The position numbers and the translations under genes are program-made. DNA of 64,000 nucleotides from Periplaneta americana (taxonomy: Eukaryota > Arthropoda > Insecta > Blattodea > Blattidae). The notes under the pieces are model-generated. The model searched no databases and was not told the origin of the DNA. It saw only the letters and a list, made by a program, of their open reading frames with translations. Below, piece after piece: positions 45,868 to 56,866 of the stretch. Within the stretch, counting starts at the first letter, position 1. Every line of letters begins with the position of its first letter. The stretch covers positions 80,291,455 to 80,355,454 of the forward strand of contig NC_091122.1 of NCBI RefSeq assembly GCF_040183065.1. The letters run 5' to 3'.

Positions 45868-47413
45868 CACAGTTTAGTATATACAGTTGCGAAGCTTGGG
45901 ATGATTTTTTGCATTTCTCGCGATAGTTGCTAGCCGCTTGGAGCGCTGTGAGTACTAGGAACAATAGACTGTGTCCCTGCCATCGTGATATAATACAGAC
46001 CGTAAGGCAGACCATGTAACTCGCTTAACCTGATCACGAAGGGCGGCGTTTCAACCATATAAATTAGTTGGAATGCCTAAAGAGTAACATATATTTCTCA
46101 AATATATAGTGTAATTGCATTAATAAAATTTAAAACAATGATTATGAGACACTTCAGACATAAATCACTTGCGAGTTAAAATGAAATATTATTTTTGGTG
46201 TGAAAATTACGTTGTTCGTATGTGTAATACCTGCCTTTATTTCGATTAAATATTGCGAAATTATTGTACATTAATTTATGCACGATTCAATAATTTTCAG
46301 TTGCACCGCACGGATATTTAGATATGTTGAAATTATAGGTTATGTTTACTGTCCCAGTTGCCCCTTTCTGTCTAATTTTAGTGGTCTCCAATGTTCTGCC
46401 ATTCATATGCAAATATTATAGGTTATGTTCACTATATCTTATATTCCTAAATTCGCAATTATACATTAAGCATAATGTCATGTATGATACTCCGCCCATT
46501 CAATTTGTCTGTATTTTAATACTACAATTGAGTATTAAATTATTGTATTTATCTACTACCTAAGAGACGAAGTAACAATCGTACTTACATTAATTTCATA
46601 GGAGTGGTATGATAAATTTTCTGTCTTTATTAAGGACGGTAGATGTGCTATATTAAATCACAATATAAATTCTTTTTTATTAAACCTCAAAATAGTTTCC
46701 ATTCTAAACTTAAAATGTTATGTTAATATGTAAAATTCACTTCACATTAAAATAACACAGTTTTGTAATTATTTCTGCAACATAAGCTATTATGCAACAA
46801 GAAGTAAAGGAAACTTATGGACACATTACACTAAATAAAACTTAGCTATGATACGCAATATAGTTATAATATAATAATTCACTGAGCTCCATACACTGAA
46901 ATAGAAAACCCGAACATATATTACGGCCTGGTCTAGATCAAAAAGGCATTGACTGTGCCGTATTTCGCATTGTTGTGAAAATTTGTGTAAACTGTGAAAT
47001 GTTCGTTATCAGTTGTAATAACTATAAATGGCTAAAATACAAGAATTTGAATAATAATATGGGAAAAGGAGACGTTTGTAGCACTATAAATTCTAAGAAA
47101 AAGAGGTCAGAGTTATCCTTCTTCCGAAAGATCCAGGAAGGTGAGTTTATAAAATATAATATATACTTTATGAAAATAATACATAAATCTTATGTATTAC
47201 GTATTTCAATAGTGGAAGGAAGGTGTTAATTTTTCAAAAGAACACGATATCAAAAGTACAATACATTTTATCGTCTGCTAGGGAAAAGAGTCTGTGATGA
47301 GGCGATAGTAGCGATCCTGGTGGCTAGCAACTATCTATGGATGCATATTTCAACTGTCTGTGTTTGCATATTTAGTAAGTAATGAACTTCGCAACTGTAT
47401 ATACTAAACTGTG
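45868..47413 (+). mobile_element. P-like element, copy 2, with intact TIRs and a THAP-type exon
   Basis: Ends CACAGTTTAGTATATACAG then TTGCGAAGCT at the left, and the exact complement at the right, over about 28 bp. A perfect 7-bp duplication, GTAAGCC, lies at 45861-45867 and 47414-47420. It is about 1.5 kb, too small for a full transposase. The single exon at 47059-47140 resembles a THAP domain, which P elements carry at the N-terminus, so a deleted P-superfamily element is the best fit. P elements usually make 8-bp rather than 7-bp duplications, which keeps this provisional. Confidence 0.75.
47059..47140 (+). pseudogene. THAP-domain first exon remnant
   Basis: ATG 47059 gives MGKGDVCSTINSKKKRSELS. 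A one-base loss at about 47121 then shifts the frame so that PKDPGR can be read, directly before a GTGAGT splice donor at 47141. The order C-x-x-x-N-(C)...S-F-F-(R-F)-P-K-D-P is the start of a THAP zinc finger, and an intron after the PKDP motif is common in THAP genes. The second zinc Cys appears as Ser. Copy 1 at 7.5 kb has lost this exon. Confidence 0.5.
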
Positions 47414-47420
47414 GTAAGCC

Positions 47421-48215
47421 TACATAACGTAATCAACTGTTTCAAATTGTACGAGTGAAATCTGTTTACAAAAAATAAATTAATCTTCCTGACACTCACT
47501 GGAACACAGACGCCACCTTTTCGTATTTATAAGTTTGTTGATGGTATGTTCATATGTTGATAAGGAAAGACGGAGAAGACAAAAAAGATTACAACGTTTT
47601 CAATTTATTTTGTAGTTGGTTTTCAATGTGCCCCCCCCCCCACATTTCTTCTATTCTCTTTGTGACAGTACATCGAGGGAGGCATATATTTTCAAATGAC
47701 TTTAATTTTTGGGGGCAAATTTCTTTCGCTGCAACAATGGGACACTTCTTAATAAACTCGCACTCAGACAACCGTTTCATAATTATGTTTGGCAATTAGC
47801 TCTGATATACGATAACTGTAGAGTATTTCACCTCAAGAAAAAAGCATTGGTGTTACAGGTCTTGGCTAGTACACTGTTGCCACAAGATGCCTCCGTTAGT
47901 AGAACGAATGAGGTATAGTATCTCTATCTCACTCTCTCCCTAATACGTACAGCGTTCAAGCAATTTTATTGTACAAGACAGGTAGGCCTAGTTGAGTCCG
48001 TTAAAATGATAAAAAAAACCTATTAATGCCATAATGATGCCTACAAAAACATACATTATATTTTATATACGTTATAACTAAACTTCAGATATTTATGTCA
48101 TTAACAAAATTTTAGACACCTCAACTAGGCTCCATAATGATCGAAAGTAGGCATTAAAATACAGTTTTAGGGACCTAAACGTTACTGCAATTACAAATAA
48201 TAATATAATAATAAT
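47421..48215. other. Noncoding stretch with a C11 run
   Basis: An 11-base poly-C run lies at 47631-47641. No recognised gene or element. Confidence 0.3.
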
Positions 48216-48700
48216 TCATTCATAGTGTTCTGCCTTCCTCTTTATCTCCGCATATGATCCATATATCTTAATGCCGTCTATCATCTGATTTCTTCTGCCA
48301 CGAACTCTTCTCCCGTTCACCATTCCTTCCAGTGCATCCTTCAGAAGGTACTTTCTTCTCAACCAGTGACCCAGCCAATATCTTTTCCTCTTTCTTATCA
48401 CTTTCAGCATCATTCTTTCTTCATCCACTTTTTCCAACACAGCTTTGTTTCTTACTCTGTCCATTTCACACGCTCCATCCTTCTCCATATCCACGTTTCA
48501 AATGCTTCCATTCGCTTCTCTTCACTTCGTCATGATGTCCATGTTTCTGCCCTATACAATTCTACACTCTACACAAACCACTTCACTAGTCTCTTCCTTA
48601 GTTCTTTCTTCAGAGGTCCTTTTTCTATTAAAAGCTTCTTTGCCATTGATATTCTCCTTTTGACTTCTTGACAGCAACTCATGTTACTGCTTATAATGTA
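48216..48700 (-). pseudogene. LINE ORF2 C-terminal fragment
   Basis: Reading leftward: KKELRKRLVKWFV, then (after stops and frameshifts) MDMEKDGACEMDRVRNKAVL, EKVDEERMMLKVIRKRKRYW and LGHWLRRKYLLKDALEGMVN. The W-x-x-R-x-E-R...R-N-x-A-V-L-x-x-x-x-E-x-R...LGHxLRR pattern is the post-RT region found in several LINE families. RT proper is missing. The AAT microsatellite next to it sits on the 5' side in this orientation, so it is not the LINE tail. Confidence 0.75.
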
Positions 48701-48716
48701 CCCCAAATATTTGAAT

Positions 48717-48720
48717 AATG

Positions 48721-48766
<46 letters not shown>
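48717..48766 (+). repeat. (AAT)n microsatellite
   Basis: About 16 units. Confidence 0.95.
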
Positions 48767-48768
<2 letters not shown>

Positions 48769-48784
48769 CTTATTTTATTGGGTT

Positions 48785-48915
48785 AAGAAGTGCTTATAAT
48801 ACAGACTTAAGATTATGTGAAGCACAAGTTTACCGTTATTAAATGCTAAGAAGCGCTTATAATACAAATTTAAGATTAATTATATTTGCAGCACACGTTT
48901 TCTGTTATTAAATGT
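48785..48915 (+). repeat. ~63-bp minisatellite, left part
   Basis: Two units of AAGAAG(T/C)GCTTATAATACA...CACGTTTTC(T/C)GTTATTAAATGT. The array resumes at 53100. Confidence 0.85.
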
Positions 48916-49014
48916 TCACGGAGCTCGAAAGACTGGTTTTACAACCGCCAGCATGGTTTTAGGGAAGGCTTCTCATGTGATAGTCAAATTACGTCGCTGG
49001 TTCAGGAACTAGCC

Positions 49015-49256
49015 CTAGATCATATATGTAACAGATAACTAATCGCTATGTTAAAATCGGCAGCACTTTGAAGAGAACAACCGCCAGGATCGCCACCCGT
49101 CCGCCGTAAACTAACACTACAGTCGCTAATGCAATTCAAATGGGAATTATGACGTGACTCCTTATGTAACAACTAGATGGCAGCGTAGTAAACCTGACAA
49201 AAGTTGTTAACGTCAAAGTCTATAAGGCCGACCTATCTGTTACATATATGATCTAG
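49015..49256. mobile_element. 242-bp MITE with perfect 23-bp TIRs
   Basis: CTAGATCATATATGTAACAG plus ATA at 49015-49037 is exactly complementary to 49234-49256. It lies between codons of the LINE (…QELALD / DLAEEIEAEE…), splitting the RT. The interior is GC-richer and noncoding. The exact target duplication is ambiguous because the LINE target CTAGATCTAG resembles the element ends. Confidence 0.8.
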
Positions 49257-49981
49257 GATCTAGCTGAAGAGGAGATAGAGGCGGAAGAATCGATGCAGTT
49301 GTGATTGATTTTTCGAAAGCATTTGATTTGGTGCCACATGACATATTAATAGATAAGTTAAGTTGGCTAGGAATAGATAAAAGAGTGGTGCTATGGATAC
49401 AAGAATTCTTAAAAGGTAGAACCCAGAGAGTTAGAGTAGGTCATGAAATATCGGAAATTGGAAATGTAAGTTCAGGGGTACCACAGGGCAGCGTTCTGGG
49501 GCCATTACTCTTTGTAATATATGTAAATGACTAATGCCAGTATATTACATCAAATGTAAGGCTATTTGCAGACGACTGCATTATCTATAGAAAGATTAGA
49601 AATAATTCAGATGTAGATGCTATTCAAACGGACTGGAATAAAATTTATAACCGGGCATTAATGCATAGGATGAAAATAAATGGTTCTAAAAGTACATCTA
49701 TAACATTTTGTAAAACCCGAGAGGAAACTACGTATAAATTACGAATTCAGTGGTGTTGTAATTCTACAAGAACAATGTTGTAAATACCTAGGAGTGTATT
49801 TAATCTCCAAACTTTCTTGGGGAGAGCATGTTAATAATATTACGGGTAAAGCATGGAGGGCACTTCACTTTCTTATGAGAATCTTGAAAAAGGCTAGCCC
49901 CAAATCGAGAGAAATAGCATATCTAACGTTAGTGCGACATTTAATGGGATACGGAACTACATGTTGGGATCCCTATAGAAT

Positions 49982-50245
49982 TTATTATTTTTTTATTTTA
50001 GTGAGTTATTTTACAACGCTGTATCAACATCTAGGTTATTTAGCGTCTGAATGAAATGAAGGTGATAATGCCGGTGAAATGAGTCCGGGGTCCAGCACCG
50101 AAAGTTACCCAGCATTTGCTCGTATTGGGTTGAGGGAAAACCCCGGAAAAAACCTCAACCAGGTAACTTGCCCCGACCGGGATTCGAACCCGGGCCACCT
50201 GGTTTCGCGGCCAGACGCGCTGACCGTTACGCCACAGGTGTGGAC
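49982..50245 (-). mobile_element. tRNA-headed SINE, copy 3 of the CCTGTGGAGTAACGGT family
   Basis: 264 bp, head at the right. The B box GGTTCGAATCCCGG and body AACCTCAACCAGG (complements) are well kept. A perfect 12-bp duplication TCCCTATAGAAT lies at 49970-49981 and 50246-50257, inside the LINE ORF. It is the best-preserved copy here. Confidence 0.93.
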
Positions 50246-51460
50246 TCCCTATAGAATATATCAGATAAATTCCTTGGAAAGAATCCAGTATAGGGGCAGC
50301 TAAATTTGTTAAAGGTAAAAGAGAAGATGGAAACGATACGATAAAAGAACTTAAATGGGAAACTTTGGAAAACAGACGTAGGGAAACTAGAATAACATCA
50401 TTGTATAGAGCACATCTAGGTCAGAAAGCATGGGTAGACATAACGGCTCGGTTAGAGAAGCCAACGTACTATGGTAGGAACGATCATGATTTTAAAATTA
50501 AATGTAGGAAACAGAAAACGGATGTAGGTAAATTCTCATTTTTAAATAGAACTATAAATGATTGGAATGACCTACCCGCAGCGGTCTGTCCTACCTTAAG
50601 GAGATTCAAGAATAACTTAAAAAGTTGTGTATAAAGTGCATATTAAAATTAAGGTGACATGTATTTATTTCACCTGACGAGTTACTACCTTGGTTTGAAT
50701 TGTAAATTATTTAAAAATAGCGTGTAAGAGGGTCTTAGACAGGGGCGACTTTCGAAGAGGGGCTGCGGAGCTGCAGCACCCCCAGACATTTGTGCTCTTT
50801 TCCCGTTTTATGTTGTGAAATACATTTATTATACAGTCTCTATTTAGCGGCTCGAATTTTTTTTAAATTTCGCTCTCATTGACATGCACGCAATCGTTAG
50901 TGAAGTCACTTCCTCCCCTAGTGCTGCCAGACCGAAGCCAGAGACGAGGACTATGGGTGAAGCCACTTCCTCCCCTGCAGCTGCCAGTCACGTCTCGGAT
51001 GCTTTGCGCGTTAGTTTTACCCCTCCCCCTGATGTCCCTGGCCGCGAATCCAGAGTTTCCAGAAGCTGCAAAATTTGCAGCAGTTTGTTAGTAGCGCGCA
51101 GTTTTAAATACGTCATCTTCTTTAATGTTGTGAGTATATAATGTTATATAACAAGTGCAACAATATTTAATTCTGTACAATATTTACAGTCTATTCAGTT
51201 CATTACCTTAACAATTCAGGAGACGTGAAATGAAGTGCCCATCAGTTGAATCTCTGTAATGGAAAGACCCGTTAAACAAAATACAAAGGTTCGCATATTT
51301 TTTGCTGATTTATCCAGTATCCCTGCTTTCTTCTCTCGATCTCCACTCAGTCTGTATTAGATTAATTTGTTTCAAATACAATTCCATCAGCTGAGGCAAA
51401 AAGATGGAGTTTTAAAATACGAACAGTAAATGTCCATGAGAAGAAGGAGCCATTGCTAGA

Positions 51461-52533
51461 ATGTTTGGAACCATAATGGAATCTGAAACATCTAACATCA
51501 CAATAAATGAGGCAAGCGCCCTGGTGCGTGCTCTTGAAGATCCTGAATTCAATTTCTGGCTCAATTTTTTTTATTTTTTAAAGTATCATGTAGATATATT
51601 ACACAACCAACTACAACATCGCCAGTTAGATATTTCTAAGGTCCAAATCTGCATATAAAAATTAAATTACGGTATATTTAACGACACTTGCAACTGCAGG
51701 GGTTATATCAGCGTCGCCGGTATGCCGAAATTTTTTCCTGCAGGATTCTTTTAAATGCCAGTAAATCTACTGACATGAGCCTGTCTCATTTAAATATACT
51801 TAAATGCCATCGACCTGGGCCGGGATCGAACCCGCAACCGACTATGCTACCGAGGCCGACTCTGCATATCAAGTTTTGTTAATGCCATACAGACAATACG
51901 GAACAGTGCACTGTAATGTTGAGCAGCGAGATCTGTGAAAATGAAAACCCTAAACAGCGTCGTAAGGTCGAAGGGATTCAGACAAGGGTTGCTGCAGCCA
52001 AGGAAGTGTGTGACCTCATTATCACACAAGCTAACACCCGATTCCAGTTCATAGATTATCTGATATTATCTTCTCTTCTGTGTCAAGAAAAATTTGAATG
52101 CTACAAAAGCTCATTACCTGAAAATGACCTAAATGTATGTGTGAAGCTTTTTCTAATGCTCGATAAAGACAAACTAAAAACGTAACTCACTGTGTTGTAT
52201 CAGGGACAAGAATTCAGAAATATCAGTGACGCAGTCAAGCTCTTGCAGTTTCTTCTATCTGAGAACTTGCAGGCCTCATTTTCAGAAGTTGTGAAACTAC
52301 TACGCATAGCTATCACCATACCAATGACAATTTCCGAACCAGAACTTTGCTTTTCGTGTTTGAAAAGAGTAATAGCCTACATTAGAAATACGATGAAAGA
52401 AGAGAGACTGACCGCATTAGCTATGTTTTCCATTGTAAAGACTATGTTAAACGACATATCGGATTGTAATAAGAAGATGATTCAAAAGTTTGCAACCTAC
52501 AAGACAAGGCGCATGGGACTAATCTTTAAGTAA
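51461..52533 (+). pseudogene. hAT (Tip100/ZMYM1-like) transposase remnant
   Basis: Fragments in order: ETSNITINEASALVRALEDP and FNFWLNFFYFLKYHVDILHN (51461-51658); a SINE; then KVEGIQTRVAAAKEVCDLII, QANTRFQFIDYLILSSLL; after a stop, a C-terminal segment with TIPMTISEPELCFSCLKRVI and YIRNTMKEERLTALAMFSI (52192-52533), which is the hAT dimerisation region (E-x-x-F-S-x-L-K-R...M-x-x-x-R-L). The N-terminal TTF-type finger and most of the catalytic part are gone. A full enzyme would be about 700-800 residues. Confidence 0.82.
51657..51860 (-). mobile_element. tRNA-derived SINE (GTCGGCCTCGGTAGCATAG head)
   Basis: In minus orientation the head GTCGGCCTCGGTAGCATAGT carries an A-box-like sequence and a B box GGGTTCGATCCCGGC. 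The body includes CATTTAAGTATATTTAAATG, and the tail has AGTGTCGTTAAATATACCG. A perfect 9-bp duplication TCTGCATAT lies at 51648-51656 and 51861-51869. It interrupts the hAT transposase. Confidence 0.9.
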
Positions 52534-52654
52534 GTTGCATGGTTTATTTTTGTATGCAGCCCCCCTGAATTCAATACTACGAGCCGCCACTACTCTTAGA
52601 CTAGAAATGTATGCATAAGGGTGTAATTATTTGTCTTATTTGAGCTGGTGCATC

Positions 52655-52815
52655 AGTGAAGCGTGGTGAGTCAGTGAAATTATGGTTTTACAGTGCAGTC
52701 AAGTGCAGTGATAATTTATAGTGTCAATGAATGTGTTCTCAGTCAGTGAAATGTGTTCTATAGTGTTAGTGAAATGTGTTCTAAAGTGTCAGTGAAATGC
52801 GTCATAGTGCCCCTA
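52655..52815 (+). repeat. ~24-bp imperfect tandem repeat in the LINE 3' UTR
   Basis: Repeats of GTCAGTGAAATGTGTTCTA(T/A)A with variants, about four to six units. Confidence 0.7.
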
Positions 52816-53099
52816 CAGTGAGTGAGATGAGAGTAAAGTGAAATATTATTATCAGTACCAATGTGAAACTTATGTAGGGCCTATACATATGTAGGTTGTA
52901 TTGTACAATTAGGTTCACTTATTAATTAGGTTATTTTATGTATTATTATTAATTGTAATTGTGTTAAATTGTATTGTGTTTTCTTATTTATTGTGTATAT
53001 AATTGTATTGTGTATTGTATTGTAATTTAATTGTGTATTGTTTATATTGTGTATACCACTGCCACCGGGTGCTTGCCCACTTGCAGTGTAAATAAATAC

Positions 53100-53276
53100 A
53101 TACATAATACAAAATTAAGATTATGTGCACCGTTATTTAAAATGTTAAGAAGCGCTTATAATACAAAATTAAGATTATATGCAACACACGTTTTCCGTTA
53201 TTAAAAATGTTAAGAAGTGCGTATAATACAAATTTAGGATTATGTACAGCACACGTTTTCCCTCATTAACTTCACA
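53100..53276 (+). repeat. ~63-bp minisatellite, right part
   Basis: One partial and two full units matching those at 48785-48915, beginning directly after the LINE's TAAATAAATACATAC tail. Confidence 0.85.
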
Positions 53277-53779
53277 CTATAATCAAACAAGAACCTAAGA
53301 TATCTAATGCCTTTGTTGTTTTGCTGACAGTTAAATTTATGTACTTCAGATAAGCGTGTTTTAACAGTGTCAAATCTTAGCTTTAACTGTACCACCCCTA
53401 CTTGTCTGTGAAGTTTTCCAGCGGAGATCTTCGGCAAGAGAACGGAAGACTATTCCATCAATTTAGCTGTTACCCCGTTATTTGTAAATTAAATATATGG
53501 TAATTTTAAAAATGTAACACAATTTTAGCACACGAGATCGATCTAGTTCTCAATTAATTATTTTCTATGAATTAAATGAATCTAATTAATTCCCAGTTCT
53601 CAAGAAAAACTCTTATAAATAGTTGATGGAACAGTATCCGTATGTTCAATGCTATTTTCTTAAAGTGGAATCCTCTATAGCTCTGGTAATGTTTTCTAGC
53701 GATACTATATCAGAACAGGTGCTAGCATTCTCAGATTTCAAATCTTCTAGTTTCGCTGTCCTCGCTTCTCCTAAAGAAA

Positions 53780-53838
<59 letters not shown>

Positions 53839-55423
53839 CATTATTATTATTGTATTATATGTACATTTATAGCGATTATTATCACCACTAAGTGTATAGT
53901 GTTCGATTTACGACGTAACATTAACAATAGCAGTATTCAGGAGTATAATAATTATATTTATCATAGTAAACTGATAAATTACAATAATATTAATAACGTT
54001 CAGAGATAATAAATTACTGCGAATAATATGACTACACTTACCAGACAAAACGTGACTTCCATAATCACGATCACGCAGTCTAAAATATTTTTTAATGTTG
54101 AAACTGGAGAACGTTTTAATTAATGCCTTACTTATTAGGCATCTGATCCCGTACACTCCTTCCTGTACACAAAAATATTGCACTTCCCAGTCATTATGGA
54201 AATTGTGCCGAGATCGACTTGCTATAATGAATCCGGCACTGAATATTATGATGTTCGCTACAAACAACTGCACTGGCTGCGTTGCGAAGTGGTGGGAGAA
54301 AAGGAGAGGTGGTGTTTGTGGCTCTATCGAGTCAACAGTGAGCATCCCTGGTATAGATAGAGCGCGCCTGGTCTACTGCGCACATCTACTGAAAACATCG
54401 GTCACGTGGCTTTGGTATGCTGCAGACGATTCTGAAGTGTTTTTATACGTGGAGTCTTTCTTGTGATTCATAAATGAACTTCACTTGTAAATGTCATATT
54501 GAAGACTTAGTTTCTAATTCTCGCGTGAACTAAATGATTTATCATAATTTATCCTTAATTTTTATAGTTTTGTTTTATTCCAAGATTTCTTTTTCTCTTC
54601 CGTGATACCATTCTAAAATATTGCTGATTTTTTTTATTCCAATTCTGAGAGTTTTTATGAGTTTTCTGCAGTTAATATTACTTGACCTCTACTTTTCTTT
54701 AGTTATTATAATTTCTAAGTTCAAAATGGACATTACTGAGCATAGACCCCTTCCATTTGTAAATCAAAGACAAAAATATAACATTTAAACCAACATAACT
54801 GTAGTGTCATTCCCTAGACTGGGTGATGTATTCTACAAGCCTATGTAGGCTATCCCTTATACAGCGCATTTTTTTTTAGTTGTAGGAGTGTATTTTTTTA
54901 GTGAATTTTTCCCTTCTTAAGTAATCCCAAATGTTTTTTTTTAGTCTTAAAATCATATTGATGTTACAAGTTACTCAGAACTGTTCAATATTAGCCATTA
55001 TTTTTTGTTTCATATATTGATGATGTGGTTAAGGCTACTCTCCAGTTGAGACAAAAATGGACTAGTAAATCCAATATTTTATTCATGATTTTTTCTCAAG
55101 ATGTCGATAAATCTTCTTCTTTGATTGTGCTCACGACAAAATTGTCGACTTAATAACGTGACATACACTCTGAAATTTTACAGTTTGTAAAAGTCCGTAC
55201 CAACATAAAACTAAATGTAAAGGACACTAAAAAAATTTTCAGAAAATCGTTTACTGTGTATAAAAAAGAAAATTCTGAAACTAAACAACAGAATAACATA
55301 ATTATAAGAAGGTTACAAATATTACATAATTGTGTAAAGTCCCGTCGCGTTACAATAAAGATAAGTAGGGTAATGAAACACTTTTTTCATTTAACAAGGT
55401 ATTAAGAGTAAGCCTTTGAAGTA
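53277..55423. other. Noncoding stretch with an ATT microsatellite
   Basis: Apart from the microsatellite at 53781-53851 I see nothing recognisable. The open frames across the microsatellite are simple-sequence artefacts. The 145-residue minus frame (54345-53908) is unrecognised and overlaps other frames. Confidence 0.3.
53781..53851 (+). repeat. (ATT)n microsatellite
   Basis: About 23 units with one interruption near 53839. Confidence 0.95.
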
Positions 55424-56582
55424 CTGGGTGAACAGTATAGAGCAGAACAGATTTCACGGCTCTTGGCCCGCCGGCCGGCCTACTTGTTATGCGCGCGGAG
55501 GCGGATGACAGGAAGTGCGCAGTAAATATAATACGTTTTGTACCGTAAGTTATTTCTAACAGAGAAACAAAACATAAAAGTACTCACATTATCAAGCCAA
55601 TACATATACACTACGGTTTGTCGCGTAAGTTATTTCTAACAAAGAAACAAACCGTAAACACTTAAAAATAAAAGTACTCACATTACCAAGCCAGGTGATG
55701 TTGAAAGTGCCTCCCTTCGTTGTTCTAGCATTTCTGGCACCTGCTTAGGAAATTGGCCATTACACTCTGCAGTTACCTCTGAGGAATGGCAGCAATTTCT
55801 TGACGAATGTTATTTCTAAGTTCTAAGTGTGTAGATTTGTTTTGCAAACTTTATCTTTTAATGCCCCCAGAGATAAAAATCGCAGGAGGTTAAATTGGGG
55901 GAAGGAGGGTGCTAGATGTTGTTAGCGATAACTATCTTCAAACATTTCATGAATTTCATGTAAGGAGAAGTTGGCTGTATGTGCCGTCGCAGAGTCCAGC
56001 TGGAAAGTCGCGACACTTCCTTCCCTATCAGTTAGTTCGCCAAAAATGGCCGCAAAATATTTTGCACATACCTCTCACTATTAATTGTTTCCGCAAAAAA
56101 AAAAAAAGTGCCTATTATACTCTCGCCGCTAATGGCGCACCACACTCCTATTTTTTGATCATGCAGGGGTTCCTGGGTGAAGGCGGTTAGACTTTTCACC
56201 ACTCCAATAACGATTGTTTTGTGTATTAATATGCCCACTTAGGTGGAACCATAATTCGTCCGAAAAGAAAATTAGATTAGGGTCCATTTGACCGTCATGT
56301 ACAGTTACCCTTAAAAAGAATGAGACGATTCTTGGTCGTCGGAAGTTAAAGTTCTACAGCGCGGTTCACTCGATATCGACGTAACGATAAGTACCGTACC
56401 ATGAAAAATAGAACAAGAATTGTTACAAGGACCACAAGGACAAGGACCAGAATAAGGATCACGAAGAAGACAGCCATTTAAGGCCACGATTTCACAACTT
56501 AGCTCGGGTAATAAAATATCATTGCTTCTCTGTACCAAATGGCAAATGCCTGCTATTGGATCTACATTCTGGACTGCTGCTG

Positions 56583-56670
56583 TCACTGTCTTGTCTCGGT
56601 AGCTCATATAGTAGCGTGTCGGTTATACGGAAGAACCGACACGCCTCGTGTTCGATCCCAGGTGAAACTT
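56583..56670 (+). mobile_element. tRNA-like SINE head fragment
   Basis: TCTCGGTAGCTCATATAGTA resembles an A box with D arm, then a TGTCGGTT/AACCGACA stem, then B box GTGTTCGATCCC. A poly-T run follows. The overlong middle stem and lack of a proper acceptor stem argue for a SINE head or decayed tRNA pseudogene rather than a tRNA gene. Confidence 0.45.
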
Positions 56671-56866
56671 TTTTTTTATTGAGTTGTAATTAATTTGTTC
56701 AGAGTTCCTATACTATCTAATTTGTTGAAAAATATGGAATAATTTATGTCCAATTTTTGGGTCTCACAAGTGGGCTGAACCTCGTTAAAAAAATAAATCT
56801 TACTTGGAAGTTAAAAGTATTCTTCCTCAAACAAAAATCATAAGACACAAAAAGAGACCTGTTAAC

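Larger units (their letters stand above)
48925..50634 (+). pseudogene. LINE reverse transcriptase, C-terminal half
   Basis: QHGFREGFSCDSQITSLVQE is followed, after a MITE, by VVIDFSKAFDLVPHDILIDK (RT palm, first catalytic Asp), VSSGVPQGSVLGPLLFVIYV and, beyond an in-frame TAA at 49532-49534, LFADDCIIYRKI with the FADD active site. A frameshift near 49755 precedes KAWRALHFLMRILKKASPKS. After the SINE the frame resumes (INSLERIQYRGAAKFVK...) and ends SFLNRTINDWNDLPAAV...NNLKSCV with stop at 50634. This looks like the Jockey/CR1-type LINE ORF2 common in insects; the clade is not proven. Confidence 0.88.
50741..52593 (+). mobile_element. hAT element (Tip100-type) inserted in the LINE 3' UTR
   Basis: Ends AGGGGCGACTTTCG and AGTGGCGGCTCG (complement, after a leading GT) with a GGGGCTGC-type subterminal motif at both sides. 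A perfect 8-bp duplication TCTTAGAC lies at 50733-50740 and 52594-52601. Transposase remnants on + include the C-terminal hAT domain. The element is internally deleted and contains a SINE. Confidence 0.88.
48916..53098 (+). mobile_element. 5'-truncated non-LTR retrotransposon inserted in the minisatellite
   Basis: It begins within the reverse transcriptase (…SWFYNRQHGFREGFSCDSQ-like) and runs through the C-terminal ORF end at 50634. A 3' UTR follows, ending CCACTTGCAGTGTAAATAAATACATAC. The same minisatellite lies on both sides, so the whole block is an insertion. It has taken later hits from a MITE, a SINE and a hAT element. The LINE's own sequence amounts to about 1.8 kb. Confidence 0.85.

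Noticed and set aside
53623-54009. 128-residue open frame with a long Tyr run
   Set aside because: Most of it is a translated ATT microsatellite.
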